A stretch of 64,000 nt of DNA, from positions 339,238,444-339,302,443 of the forward strand of contig OX336389.2 in assembly GCA_946902985.2 (NCBI GenBank), in the 5' to 3' direction. The DNA is from Meconema thalassinum. Lineage: Eukaryota; Arthropoda; Insecta; Orthoptera; Tettigoniidae. The notes under the pieces are model-generated. The model was not told the DNA's origin, did not search any database, and saw only the letters and a program-made list of their open reading frames with translations. The position numbers were made by a program, and so were the translations under genes. Shown here in pieces: positions 43,925 to 53,007 of the stretch (its first letter is position 1; each line of letters starts with the position of its first letter).

Positions 43925-44370
43925 CATAAGATCCATAGTCTTTTCTAAATGCTGGATGTTCTATAGCTACAGTAGCTAAGGGCGAGTCTATCATCCCTGT
44001 TACAGCCTAGCTAGCAGGCGAACCTATTGCCCGATTCTTGGATGTCACGGGTAATCTCGAGAACCACGGCTTGGATTTTGATGCGGTTTTCACCATTCTG
44101 TAAAGAATACCTCGAGGAAGGTTTCTGTAGAAAATAATGAAAATAATTTATTTATGATCAAAGGAAGCCAAGCAGTAACGATTTCAGAGAAAAAGTCGAA
44201 AAAGAAATACTGGCGTCCGTGCGCTTTTTAAGCTTGCGCTGGACAAACCGTTAAAAATATCAAAACCGGTATGCAATGAATGTAAGAATTGTTCAGCATG
44301 AAACGTTCTACAAAAACGTACGCGAGAGCACATCTCTATATTCAATATATCGTCCACTATAGGCTAAGTG
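43925..44370. repeat. Dispersed module S (inverted) and repeat R copy 2
   Basis: 43925-43985 is the inverse of 34446-34500. 44033-44370 matches 34088-34400 in direct orientation ('cccgattcttggatgtcacg', 'tttgatgcggttttcaccat'). So S and R move independently. Confidence 0.65.
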
Positions 44371-44454
44371 TTTTCAGATTGGACGGAAGGGGGATTTGTG
44401 TTTCATGCACCTCGCCATTCTTGAATTACGTCTGACAAGAATTTGTTGCACATG

Positions 44455-44800
44455 CATTTATTTAGTTGCAGTATTGGTAATGCAACTTGTCAGTGTATGT
44501 TGCCGACGGAACTGAGCACGTGCTCACATTGCACATATATTTACAATATGTACAATTATTTAGTTGCAGTATTGGTAATGCAACTTATCATTGTATGCTA
44601 GTTGTAGTGTACATATTGAAAATATTTTCACCTGTATTTTCAAACATAGATTTTTCAGCCTAAGTGTAACGGATCTGATGATGATCGCTTGACGATCGAA
44701 ACTGGTCATCCTAGTGTATTTATTAATCTTATGTAATTTTTTTTCAGGATTAGGGTATAACCCAACTCCTTTGGGTACATTCGTGTTGACCGACTGAAAA
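44455..44800 (+). mobile_element. Penelope-like terminal sequence, forward fragment
   Basis: The right part (44670-44800) is the inverse of 45425-45550, which belongs to a Penelope-like insertion. The left part has two ~42-bp direct copies of 'tttagttgcagtattggtaa' (from 44460 and 44555). A hammerhead-like motif lies at 44671-44711. No coding region remains. Confidence 0.65.
44671..44711 (+). ncRNA. Candidate hammerhead ribozyme (type I layout)
   Basis: In order: ggat (stem I), core ctgatga (44675-44681), a bulged t, stem II gatcg / cgatc closed by cttga, core gaaa (44698-44701), very short stem III, gtc (cleavage expected after C44707), then atcc (44708-44711) pairing with ggat. Penelope-like elements are known to carry such motifs in their terminal repeats. 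The unpaired t before stem II and the minimal stem III are atypical and may weaken activity. Confidence 0.5.
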
Positions 44801-44875
44801 ACACCAAACTTTAGTCTCTCAGTAGCCCAATTGCACAATCTGTATACTTATCACACCTCAATACAAAGTGTGAGA

Positions 44876-44985
44876 ATAGCTTGCTGATTCATCGCGAGGT
44901 GACATGAGGGGACTGTCAGCAGCCCGCCGTGTTATCTGATATTGCTGTCTATTCAAATACAGTTCACGCCACGGTTTCTGATCGG
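44876..44985 (+). repeat. Relative of the fold-back arm
   Basis: 'cagcagcccgccgtgttatc' and 'acgccacggtttctgatcgg' resemble the arms of the fold-back element at 48075-48596 (for example 'cagcccgccgagttatctgg'). Confidence 0.5.
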
Positions 44986-45507
44986 TGGTTCTTAAAATTG
45001 AACTCGCACTTGGCTGCCGGTTCGAATACGGTCATGGCACGCGAATCGTTTCAAGTCCCGTATGCGTTCATATACCATTCATCCGATTGCGATTAAAATT
45101 TAGTGAATTATTCTGCACACTCTGGGTAAGGTTTTTGCAATATGTACAGATTGAACAAATGAGCGACGGCGCGTGAATCGTTACAACAAAGTCCCGTACG
45201 CGTTCATGTACCATTCATCCAATTGCGATGAATCTTGGGTGAGTTGTTGTGTACACTCCAAGGAAAGTTTCTGGCTTAGTAAATCCATTTCACAATAGGT
45301 TGCGCAAGAGTAGATTCAACAAATGAGTGACGACGCGCGAATCGTTTCAACATAGTCCTGTATTTGTGAGGTTTGAAGCCATTTTTCAGTGTTGCCTAAG
45401 TAAACAAACGTTTGGTGCTTTTCAGGCGGTCAACACAAATGCACCCAAATAGAGCTGGGTTATGTCCTAATCCTGAAATAAATTACATAAGATTAATAAA
45501 TACACTA

Positions 45508-45548
45508 GGATGACCAGTTTCGATCATCAAGCGATCATCATCAGATCC
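45508..45548 (-). ncRNA. Candidate hammerhead ribozyme, inverted copy
   Basis: Same 41-bp layout as 44671-44711 on the other strand, with one change in stem II (tgatc in place of cgatc), giving a G-U pair rather than losing the stem. Conservation of core bases in both copies supports a functional origin. Confidence 0.5.
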
Positions 45549-46124
45549 ATTACACTTAGGCTATAACATCTATGTTGGAGACTACAGGTGAAAAATATGT
45601 ACAATATGTACAATTATTTAGTTGCAGTGTTGGTAATGCAACAGTCGGTGTATGCTAAATGTGGTATATCTAGTGTTAGGTGAACTTCTAAAATAGTGAT
45701 AAAAATCCGGAATTTGTCTGTTAGGGGTGATTATATGGTTATACAAAATCAACTATGGTTATACTGTAATAATATAGGCTTATACTTATCGGGCTGTCTC
45801 CTTAAATTAACTTGAAGCAGTTGCGTATTTCTTTAGGCACCAGTTATAGTCGACTACCCCGGGTGTAACTGGGCGGAACTGGTTTTCCCCTTCCTCCCCC
45901 TTTAGTTGCTATGTTCTTTCTGAGGTCAGTGCCATGTTTATTTGTGTGACGTTGCCAAATCTAGATAAGAATGTATGCTATTGAATACAGGAGTCTGCAA
46001 CTATTAAAGACCGTGGAACTATCTTCGCCACGCGTGGACTAAAAAAGCCATTTAAACTAAGCGGTACACGGTCTATTGAAGACGTCCCGGCACCTTTAAT
46101 ACTGTCGCGTATATCGGCCTAGGT

Positions 46125-46457
46125 TTATTGCAGAAAAAAGTACATAGTACCCTGATCCAAATAACATTTACCTATAACCACCGCTATTTTCCCCCCTTTT
46201 TTATCTAGCTTGGCTGTATCGCTAAGTTGTGTCTTGTTTTCGACAGGGTGTGTTTTTAGTAGAGCGAAAAGGGGTGAACTCTCCATAAAAGTGTGTTCAT
46301 TTAGATTGTCGGGATTGTTTTGTTTGGCTAGGTGAATCTCGATTGCTTCCTTTATGTCGAGAGCTCTGCCTTTCGATTCGTGATGAATTATTTTTAGGTC
46401 AGTCTCGATTTTAGTAAAGCTGTGCCCCGTGTCACACATATGTTCGCATACGGCTGT
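46125..46457 (-). pseudogene. Penelope-like GIY-YIG endonuclease C-terminal part
   Basis: The frame reads 'AVCEHMCDTGHSFTKIETDL', 'KIIHHESKGRALDIKEAIEI' and 'ESSPLFALLK', the block of His, helix and Glu that follows the GIY and YIG motifs in PLE endonucleases. The GIY and YIG segments themselves are beyond the truncation. The first codons of the open frame (to 46484) come from the tandem array. The protein ends with 'LDQGTMYFFLQ'. Confidence 0.6.
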
Positions 46458-46935
46458 ATAGTCCTGTATGCTTTCATATACCATTCATCCAATTGCGATG
46501 AAACTTGGGTGAGTTGTTGTGTACACTCCAAGGAATGTATCTGGCTTAGTAAATCCATTTCACAATAGGTAGCACACGAGTAGATTCAACAAATGAGTGA
46601 TGGCGCGCGAATCGTTTCAACAAAGGCCTGTATGCGTTCATATGCCATTCATCCCATTGCAATGAAATGTAGATGAGTTGTTGTGCACACTGCCGCAAAG
46701 GTTTCTGAATTAGAAAAACCATTTGATAGTAGGTAGCATACGAGTAGTTTCAACAAATGAGTGTTGGCCAGCGAATCGTTTCAGGAGAGTCCCGTAAGCG
46801 TTCATATATATGTATACAATTCGCCAATTGTAATGAAACTTTGGTGAGTTGTTGTCCACACTCCCGCCATTGTTTCAGAATACGTAAATCCATTTTACAT
46901 TAGATGGCGCACGAGTAGTTTCAATGCTCACATGG

Positions 46936-47092
46936 TCAGCTGTATGTGGCGTGCTCACGCGTCGGAAAGCGTTCGGATTTATTTATATAAGCACCAGACA
47001 GAAAAACAAAGAATATTGTTTATCCAAAGGCACTTCAGTAAACGAAATTACAATTCAAAAACTTATTTTTATTCTTTATTTCTTGGGCTGGC
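46936..47092. other. Unassigned DNA
   Basis: AT-rich sequence between the array and a SINE; no gene seen. Confidence 0.4.
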
Positions 47093-47370
47093 TGCGTGGC
47101 TCAGCGATAAGTTCTCGCCTGCTGTGACCAAGGTTGCAGGATCGAATCCTGGCGCAGCCAGTTGGCATTTGAGGGTGCGCAAATGCGAGAGGACCGTGTC
47201 AGTAGATTTACTGGCACGTTAAAGATTCTCTTCGGCGAAAATTCCGTCACTCCGAAGTCTCTAAAAGCCGCAGTTGTTAAAAGGGACGTAAAATCAAATA
47301 CATTATTATTATCTTTCCTTTCTATCTGTCTTTGATAGCCAATGCAACGCTTGCCGGGTATAGCTATGCA
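47093..47370 (+). mobile_element. SINE-4 with a well-kept tRNA-like head
   Basis: The head starts 'ggctgcgtggctcagcgata' and closes with a perfect 7-bp acceptor-like pair ggctgcg/cgcagcc; the B box is 'ggatcgaatcc'. The body has 'ccgcagttgttaaaaggga' and ends near 'gccgggtatagcta'. A second partial tail is at 49690-49795. Confidence 0.75.
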
Positions 47371-47555
47371 CGCCCGCATATGTTTCTAAATTAGTAAATT
47401 GATTTTGTTGAGTCGCTTCAACAAATGAGTGTATTAAATACATCTTTTCGTCTTCTTTGTATGAGTGCGAATGCTTGACAGAATCGAATTGAATCATTCA
47501 CAGCGACATATCAATTCGTGTGTGACATAATTTGCTTCATTCGTTACAGGTATTT

Positions 47556-47899
47556 GGAAGCCTCCGTGGCTTAGGCGGCAGCACGCTTGCCTCTCACCGC
47601 TGGGTCCGTGGTTCAAATCCCGGCCACTCCATGTGAGATCTGTGCTGGACAAAACGGAGGCAGACAGGTTTTTCTCCGGGTACTCCGGTTTTCCCTGTCA
47701 AAATTTAATTCCAGCAACACTCTCCACTATCATTTAATTTCACCAGTCATTCATTTGCTCATTGCCCCAGAGGAGTGCGTCAGGCCTCGGCAGCCGGCTC
47801 AGTCCATATCCTCGCCGCTAGCTGGGGGCTTCATTCATTCCATTCCTGACCCGGTCGGAGACTGGAAGCAGGCTGTGGATTTTCATTTTTTTTTTCATT
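47556..47899 (+). mobile_element. SINE-1, forward
   Basis: Starts 'ggaagcctccgtggcttagg' with B box 'ggttcaaatcc'; body 'ttctccgggtactccggttt'; ends 'tggattttcatttttttttt'. A 16-bp TSD with two mismatches is at 47540-47555 and 47900-47915 (ttcgttacaggtattt). Confidence 0.9.
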
Positions 47900-48074
47900 T
47901 TCGTTACCGGTACTTAATAATTGTCCATATATGCCTCTAACCGGGGCAGATGACCTTGCTGTATTGATTTGGGAGTATCTCAGTATTTCTGGCATTCAAT
48001 ATTTTACCAGTTACATCTACATAATTCAACCAACATGGGCATTTCTAAATACTGTATAGATATTTGGTGTCACG

Positions 48075-48596
48075 ACTGCTTGAGTCCAAGCTCTGTGAAC
48101 TTGCGTGGTTAGGGGAAAGGGCAGGCGACAAGTGAAGGGCCTGTCACCAGCCCGCCGAGTTATCTGGTATTCCTGTATATTCCAATACTGCTAACATAGG
48201 GTCGTGGTCTAAACCACTGTGATGTTGCGAATGAGTGAGATAGTCACCGACCAATGTCCAGGGCGCCAGGGAATGTTCTTCGCAGCGCCTACTGATCGGG
48301 TCTAAGCTGCGTGAACCTGAGAGGAATGTGCATCGCGAACTATGAGAAGTGGTGTTGACGAGTGATGAGGTTTCTCGGTCCGTGCATAGTACAGAACCAA
48401 ATACATTGGTCGGTGACTCACTCACCCATTCGTAACACCACAGTGGTTTGAGCAACGGCCCTATGTTAGCAGTATTGGAATTGAAAGGAATACCAGATAT
48501 CACGGCGGGCTGTTGACAGACCATTCTCTTCTCGCCTGATCCTTCCCTGCTTTTTTCCTTCACCCCGCAAGTTCACAGAGCTTTGACCCGAGCAGT
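48075..48596. mobile_element. Fold-back (long inverted-repeat) element
   Basis: Arms of about 185-195 bp (48075-48258 and 48403-48596) are inverted and imperfect: 'gctctgtgaacttgcg' and 'gctaacatagggtcgtggtc' lie on the left, with their complements on the right. The 144-bp loop contains 'cagggaatgttcttcgcagc', which recurs inverted at 49160-49200. Confidence 0.8.
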
Positions 48597-48756
48597 ACGT
48601 GTTGCTGCAAGAGGTAGCATCAGCAGTTTAGTTGGCAGCACGGCACATGTGTAGGGTGTGGGGTGACTAAATCGTCAGTGTGTATTACAGTAAGCGAGCG
48701 TTCAGATAGGTTATTGGAATAGTGCAACAGTATACAGTATACAGGGGGTAATTTTT

Positions 48757-49110
48757 ACTACTGAAGAGAGAGCTTCTTTGGTGAAATAGGTTTTTCGCGA
48801 AGGCAATCGGTTTACAGAAAATGTAAAACTAAAATTTCATGCGCGGTTTCCTAATTCAAAGTGTCCAAACCGGGATACCAATCGGAATTTCATAAGTAAA
48901 TTTCGTGTGACCGGCTCAATTCACGATGCACTGCGAACAGGCAGGCGGCCTACGCTCCTAACTGAGGAGAAACTTCATGAAATCTCCGATATAATGCTGC
49001 GTAGTCCAAGAAAATACGCAAATTAGCTCAAGAAACAGAAATCTCAAAGTAGACAGCACATAAAGCTGTAAGAGACAAGCTTCAGTTGTTCCCTTATCAA
49101 GTTATCAGCT
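48757..49110 (+). pseudogene. Mariner-type HTH (DUF4817-like) transposase N-terminus
   Basis: The forward frame reads 'FTTEERASLVK', a TAG, then 'VFREGNRFTENVKLKFHARF', 'KFRVTGSIHDALRTGRRPTL' and 'SPRKYAN'; after a one-base shift, 'QETEISKSTAHKAVRDKL'. This is the two-helix-turn-helix region fused to mariner-like transposases in many arthropods. No catalytic part follows here. A related catalytic end is at 52493-52570. Confidence 0.6.
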
Positions 49111-49124
49111 GATACAAGCGGCAG

Positions 49125-49330
49125 CACACATAACTGCTGATGCTACCTCTCGCAGCAGCATGTAGGCGCTGCGGAGAACATTCCCTGGCGCCCTGCATTT
49201 GGTCTGTTACTACGCAAGAACCGGGACCAGGAACCCCACACGTCTGTCACCATAGGCTACATCGTCATCCATGCGATCCACATTCCTCTCAGATTCACGG
49301 AGCTGGGACCCGAGCAGTACGCCAACAGCT
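49125..49330. repeat. Rearranged copy of fold-back sequences
   Basis: 49130-49166 is the inverse of 48600-48632 ('gaggtagcatcagcag'). 49160-49200 and 49276-49320 are inverse to the fold-back loop ('aacattccctggcgccctg', 'cacattcctctcag'). Confidence 0.6.
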
Positions 49331-49506
49331 CATTCTCTAGATGCAACGAGTATCGGTCTAAGCCAGCAAATAAGGTTGAGACTAGGAATATATTGAAGGT
49401 AGAAACCTGAATTTGCTATATCAGTTTTAACATTTTGCAATGTTCGTTCAGTAATCGTTTCCTTTTTCATTACGGTAGCCTATTATTATCATTAAGGGCA
49501 AATGAA

Positions 49507-49675
49507 AAGGAAGCTTGGAGTTTAACGTGACCATTAATCTCGCGATCATGAGCCACGGGACCTCCTTTTTACGTGGAATCCGAAACACAGGACATGGCAT
49601 TTCACTTCGAAAATCTCACATGCATTGACCGGGAATCGAACCCGGTCCACCTTGGTGAGAGGCATACAGCTTAAC
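49507..49675 (-). mobile_element. SINE-2, reverse, head truncated
   Basis: Runs from the tail 'ggaagcttggagtttaacgt' to 'ggtgagaggcatacagc' and stops before the A box. The 13-bp TSD aagggcaaatgaa is at 49494-49506 and 49676-49688. Confidence 0.85.
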
Positions 49676-49689
49676 AAGGGCAAATGAAC

Positions 49690-49795
49690 TAGATGTTACG
49701 CCGCAGTTGTTAAAAGGGACGTAAAACCAATAACATTATCATTATCCTCCTTTCTTTCTATCGGTCTTTGATTGGCATTGCAACGCATGCCGGGT
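49690..49795 (+). mobile_element. SINE-4 tail fragment
   Basis: 'cgccgcagttgttaaaaggg' to 'gccgggtatagcta' matches the 3' part of the copy at 47093-47370. Confidence 0.65.
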
Positions 49796-50032
49796 ATAGC
49801 TAGTAATAAATAAATATCATTCATCGCTCAGATTTTAAGGAGTTTTTGAGACTTCGTGATAATTGGGCCGGGCGAAGCCGAGTACTACTGCTAGTACTTC
49901 ATATAACTATATCATTGAAAGCTAAAGACTTAAGGAACTTTGTAATACCTAAGTGCACATATGTACGGTATCTATTTAGACTACATATTGTCTGCTCTTT
50001 CCTCATTCAGTACGTTATTTTGATCAACAAGT

Positions 50033-50874
50033 CAGGGGCATATATAGATATTTATTTTGGGGGGGTGGCCAACCGGGGGTTAGGGGGCATGGAATTGGAC
50101 CCACGGAAAAGGGAGTCAGAGGCTCCTCCCCGGGAAACTACTGTATAATTTGGTGCAAAATGATGAGATTTAAGGCTATCTGGTATCATTTTTTCAACCA
50201 ATGTGTTGTGATGTTTTATGTTCGGTTAATGACAACACAACAAAGACCAACTTATGTTACTTTTTATTAATACAATCGTCTTGCTCACTTGATAGTGTTT
50301 ACATGGAAAGAATTAACATTACTATTGTGATTTACAACTTACACTATAATATAAAGTCAAGGTTTCTTGAAGCATTGCCAAATCGGTTTATAACTTCATC
50401 GTTAGTGATATATGTTTCTGTAACAATACTAGACCGTTGAGTCTGTTTTCAGAAGTAGAATTTCTTAAGTATGTTTTCAACCAACTCAAACTCTGTTCGG
50501 CGGTACCGGTAGCTACAGAGAGAGGAAAATTTGCCAAAAAAATTCATAAGGGTATAAAAGTTACAGAAAACATATTTTTGTCACTCGCTTCAAGGGCACT
50601 TGTTGCTGTTCTTGGTAGGTTCTTAAGAGTGAAAGCACTGGAGAGTAATAAGAGGTTATGGTGTTCCACATAAGATCAGAGCAAACTGATTGTCACGCTG
50701 CTTAGATCGCTCTACCGTCGTCTCGCTTTGCAACGTTGCCATACGTCGCTTAGTAACAATATTACATGATAAGTATTGGTTTTTAATGTTTTAATTAATA
50801 AAAAAATATTATGTGTGACAAAAATTTCGGGAGGGGCCCGGGCCCCTCGGGCACCCCACTTATATTCGCCCCTG
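50033..50874. mobile_element. hAT-like non-autonomous transposon
   Basis: Ends are cagggg... on both sides (cagggg-ca-tatata at the left; inverse of cagggg-cg-aatata at the right). Flanks are caacaagt (50025-50032) and caacaact (50875-50882), an 8-bp duplication with one change, the hAT hallmark. G-rich subterminal sequence lies inside both ends. Two short open frames (50201-50440, 50437-50673) lack recognisable transposase motifs. Confidence 0.75.
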
Positions 50875-50882
50875 CAACAACT

Positions 50883-52455
50883 ATATATTTGGGCGTAAGT
50901 ATTGTGGACATTGTTGGGTGTCGCTGATTAATGGGTGAAAATGAGTGTTAAACACGGATTTAGTCTTGTAATAATGCGCTTGCTGTGTGCTTGGAAGTTG
51001 GAGATTATATAAATTGGATTGAGGCCGGGTGCGTGCGGGGAAGAGGACAATTATTGCACCCAAATGGACAGCCTCGCCCTTCCCTAGTTCGTTTCCCACC
51101 CTCCCCTGCTTGCTTTCCCCCTGTAGAACACTCATTGATCTCTGGTCTTACATTCAGAGGAACAGTTCCATGAAATTGTGATGTGGCACTACATCTTGGG
51201 GCGGGGAGGATATCACAGACAGCAGCCTCCAGCTACTCAAGGGAATGCGAGCATAGTGGGGGAAAACAGCTATTCCAGGAGGCGTACATTTGTGGCTCGT
51301 GCTATGGCGCGAGTCTCATACTGTGACACACAAGCTTGTCTCGAGGCGAACCTAGTCAGACTCCTGCACGAGTTTTCAATATTAATTGAAGAGAGTGAAC
51401 GTTAATGTGGGAATGGGTCGAGCTGCGCAGATGGGCAGTGAGCAATCGGCAGTGGGTTGATTGAGCTATGAATTGACTGACAGCTTTATATACCTGGACT
51501 CCCAGGAGTGTCCGTTGATGTAATCAGAGCAGTTAACATAGGCACTGATTGGGTTACATCCAGAGTATTTCTACATGTATTTCAATAAAATGATTGTACT
51601 ATATTACAAGAAGCTTTTCAGTCGGTCAACACATGTGTGCGCGATTAGATTGAGCGGGGAATTACAATTAATTTCCTGGTGCCTGAAATAAATGACATGA
51701 ATTATTTAAACACTTTATAAAGCACTTCAAACATTAGACTCCTCGCCCAATCTTATTGAGCACACTCGTGTAATAATACAGTAGATTTCTCAGGCAACAC
51801 TGAAAAATGATTTATAATGTTTCAATGAAATGATTGTACATCATGCACTTTGCAAATCAAGGTACCGTACGCAAGTTGTCTTTCAAAAATGTTAACTTGG
51901 GTGGTCGTACAATATTTTCTGGAAATAACTACTGCCGACCGCTCGCAGGAACATTAACAATTCATACTCCCTCGGCTCAATGACAGCATGAAATTAAATT
52001 CCATCAACAGACCGCGGATTAGTAATCTACATATTGATGCTTGTAAAAACCGGGATGGGAAAATCAGTCTGATAGGTCTTGCCCATAGTTGAGGATCGAG
52101 TCATGGCACAGCACTTGGTATTTAATGGCATGTAAATATGATACACCCGCATACCTGCAAACCCTTCGATTTATTCGGAAACTTTCCGAATTTTCACCTC
52201 GTCTTCCGTTCCGATCTTTTTAATTACTATTATTTCTTCCAAATTTTGACTCCCAGTGATACATTGTAAAAGGAACATGTTGTTCCGTCAAGAACTAAGT
52301 AGCCTATTTCCATATACCCCACTGGTCTTTTCCATTAAAACCTCCCCCGCCTATTAAAGGGATTTGCCATGTGATGTACTAAATATCTTTTGGTACACGA
52401 CCTATGTCTCCACCAACCCAATTACATTCAGAAATTGTGCTAGAATACATAACTT
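50883..52455. other. Unassigned DNA with a possible diverged Penelope-like tail
   Basis: 51605-51830 contains 'cagtcggtcaacacatgtgt', 'cctgaaataaatgacat' and 'caggcaacactgaaaaatg', in the order and spacing of the PLE tail at 45390-45500 but more diverged. The rest shows nothing I recognise. Confidence 0.4.
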
Positions 52456-52492
52456 TCAGTACCGGTATCGGTGATTAGGACTCCTGGCATGG

Positions 52493-52570
52493 GTTGGTAC
52501 ATAAACTTCATCTTTGATAATCCCCCATAAAAAATCACATGGTATCAGATCAGGCGACCGGGGAGGCCAG
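52493..52570 (-). pseudogene. Mariner-type transposase C-terminal fragment
   Basis: Reverse frame 'WPPRSPDLIPCDFLWGIIKD' is the block around the third catalytic Asp of mariner-like transposases ('SPDL-P-CDF'). It sits inside a 183-codon open frame (52456-53007) whose remainder I do not recognise and which may be chance. Confidence 0.65.
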
Positions 52571-53007
52571 CGCATAAGACACCGATCAACACCTGTCACA
52601 AGATGACAATAATTAACACTATCAGTTTTGCACTTGTTGAACTGAGGAAACTGATCCATGCGGCTGAAGCTAATATTGATCAGGATATGCTCCAGCGTGT
52701 GTGGTTGAAGTCGGACTACCGTATCGATATTTGCCGAGTGGCGCGAGGAGGGCACATCGAGAATCTGTAGCAAGCAGACTCCAAGAACTTGACGAGTTTC
52801 TATTTTAATTGGTATTGTGCCCGCTGGCCGAAGGTTTCGGGGAGCCACCGGTTTCAAATGACCCTTCCGAGACCCTCTTCCAGTTGACACACAACTATAG
52901 GGGACGACACATTCATAGGCTGGTGTAGCACAAAGTCTGCACTCGGGGGTATCGGGAATTAGTGAGGTTCGATCTTTAACCAGCTCAGAGGAATGCATCG
53001 ATAACAA

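Larger units (their letters stand above)
45364..46457 (-). mobile_element. 5'-truncated Penelope-like element in the tandem array
   Basis: A 12-bp TSD atagtcctgtat is at 45352-45363 and 46458-46469. The coding end lies at the right and the terminal repeat with the hammerhead-like motif at the left, so the element is in reverse. It contains the GIY-YIG part of a PLE protein (46125-46457). The 5' part, including RT, is missing. Confidence 0.8.
45035..46935 (+). repeat. Tandem array, ~165-bp unit, about five copies, split by a Penelope-like insertion
   Basis: Units start with 'gcgaatcgtttcaa' near 45041, 45172, 45336, 46604 and 46771. A consensus part is 'ttcatataccattcatccaa' followed by 'gcgatgaaacttgggtgagt' and 'aaatgagtgacgg'. 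Spacing is 162-167 bp (first unit shorter) once the insertion is removed. A further degenerate partial unit is at 47365-47430. Confidence 0.85.

Noticed and set aside
45035..46935. Regular repeats that might suggest a CRISPR array
   Set aside because: Units are ~165 bp, diverged and contiguous without unique spacers, and the DNA is eukaryotic.
47093..47165. tRNA-like sequence with a perfect acceptor stem
   Set aside because: It is followed by a SINE body whose tail recurs at 49690-49795, and the anticodon arm is not regular. It is a SINE head, not a tRNA gene.
52456..53007. 183-codon frame as a host gene
   Set aside because: Its only recognisable part is a mariner-type transposase end (52493-52570); the rest lacks any signal.
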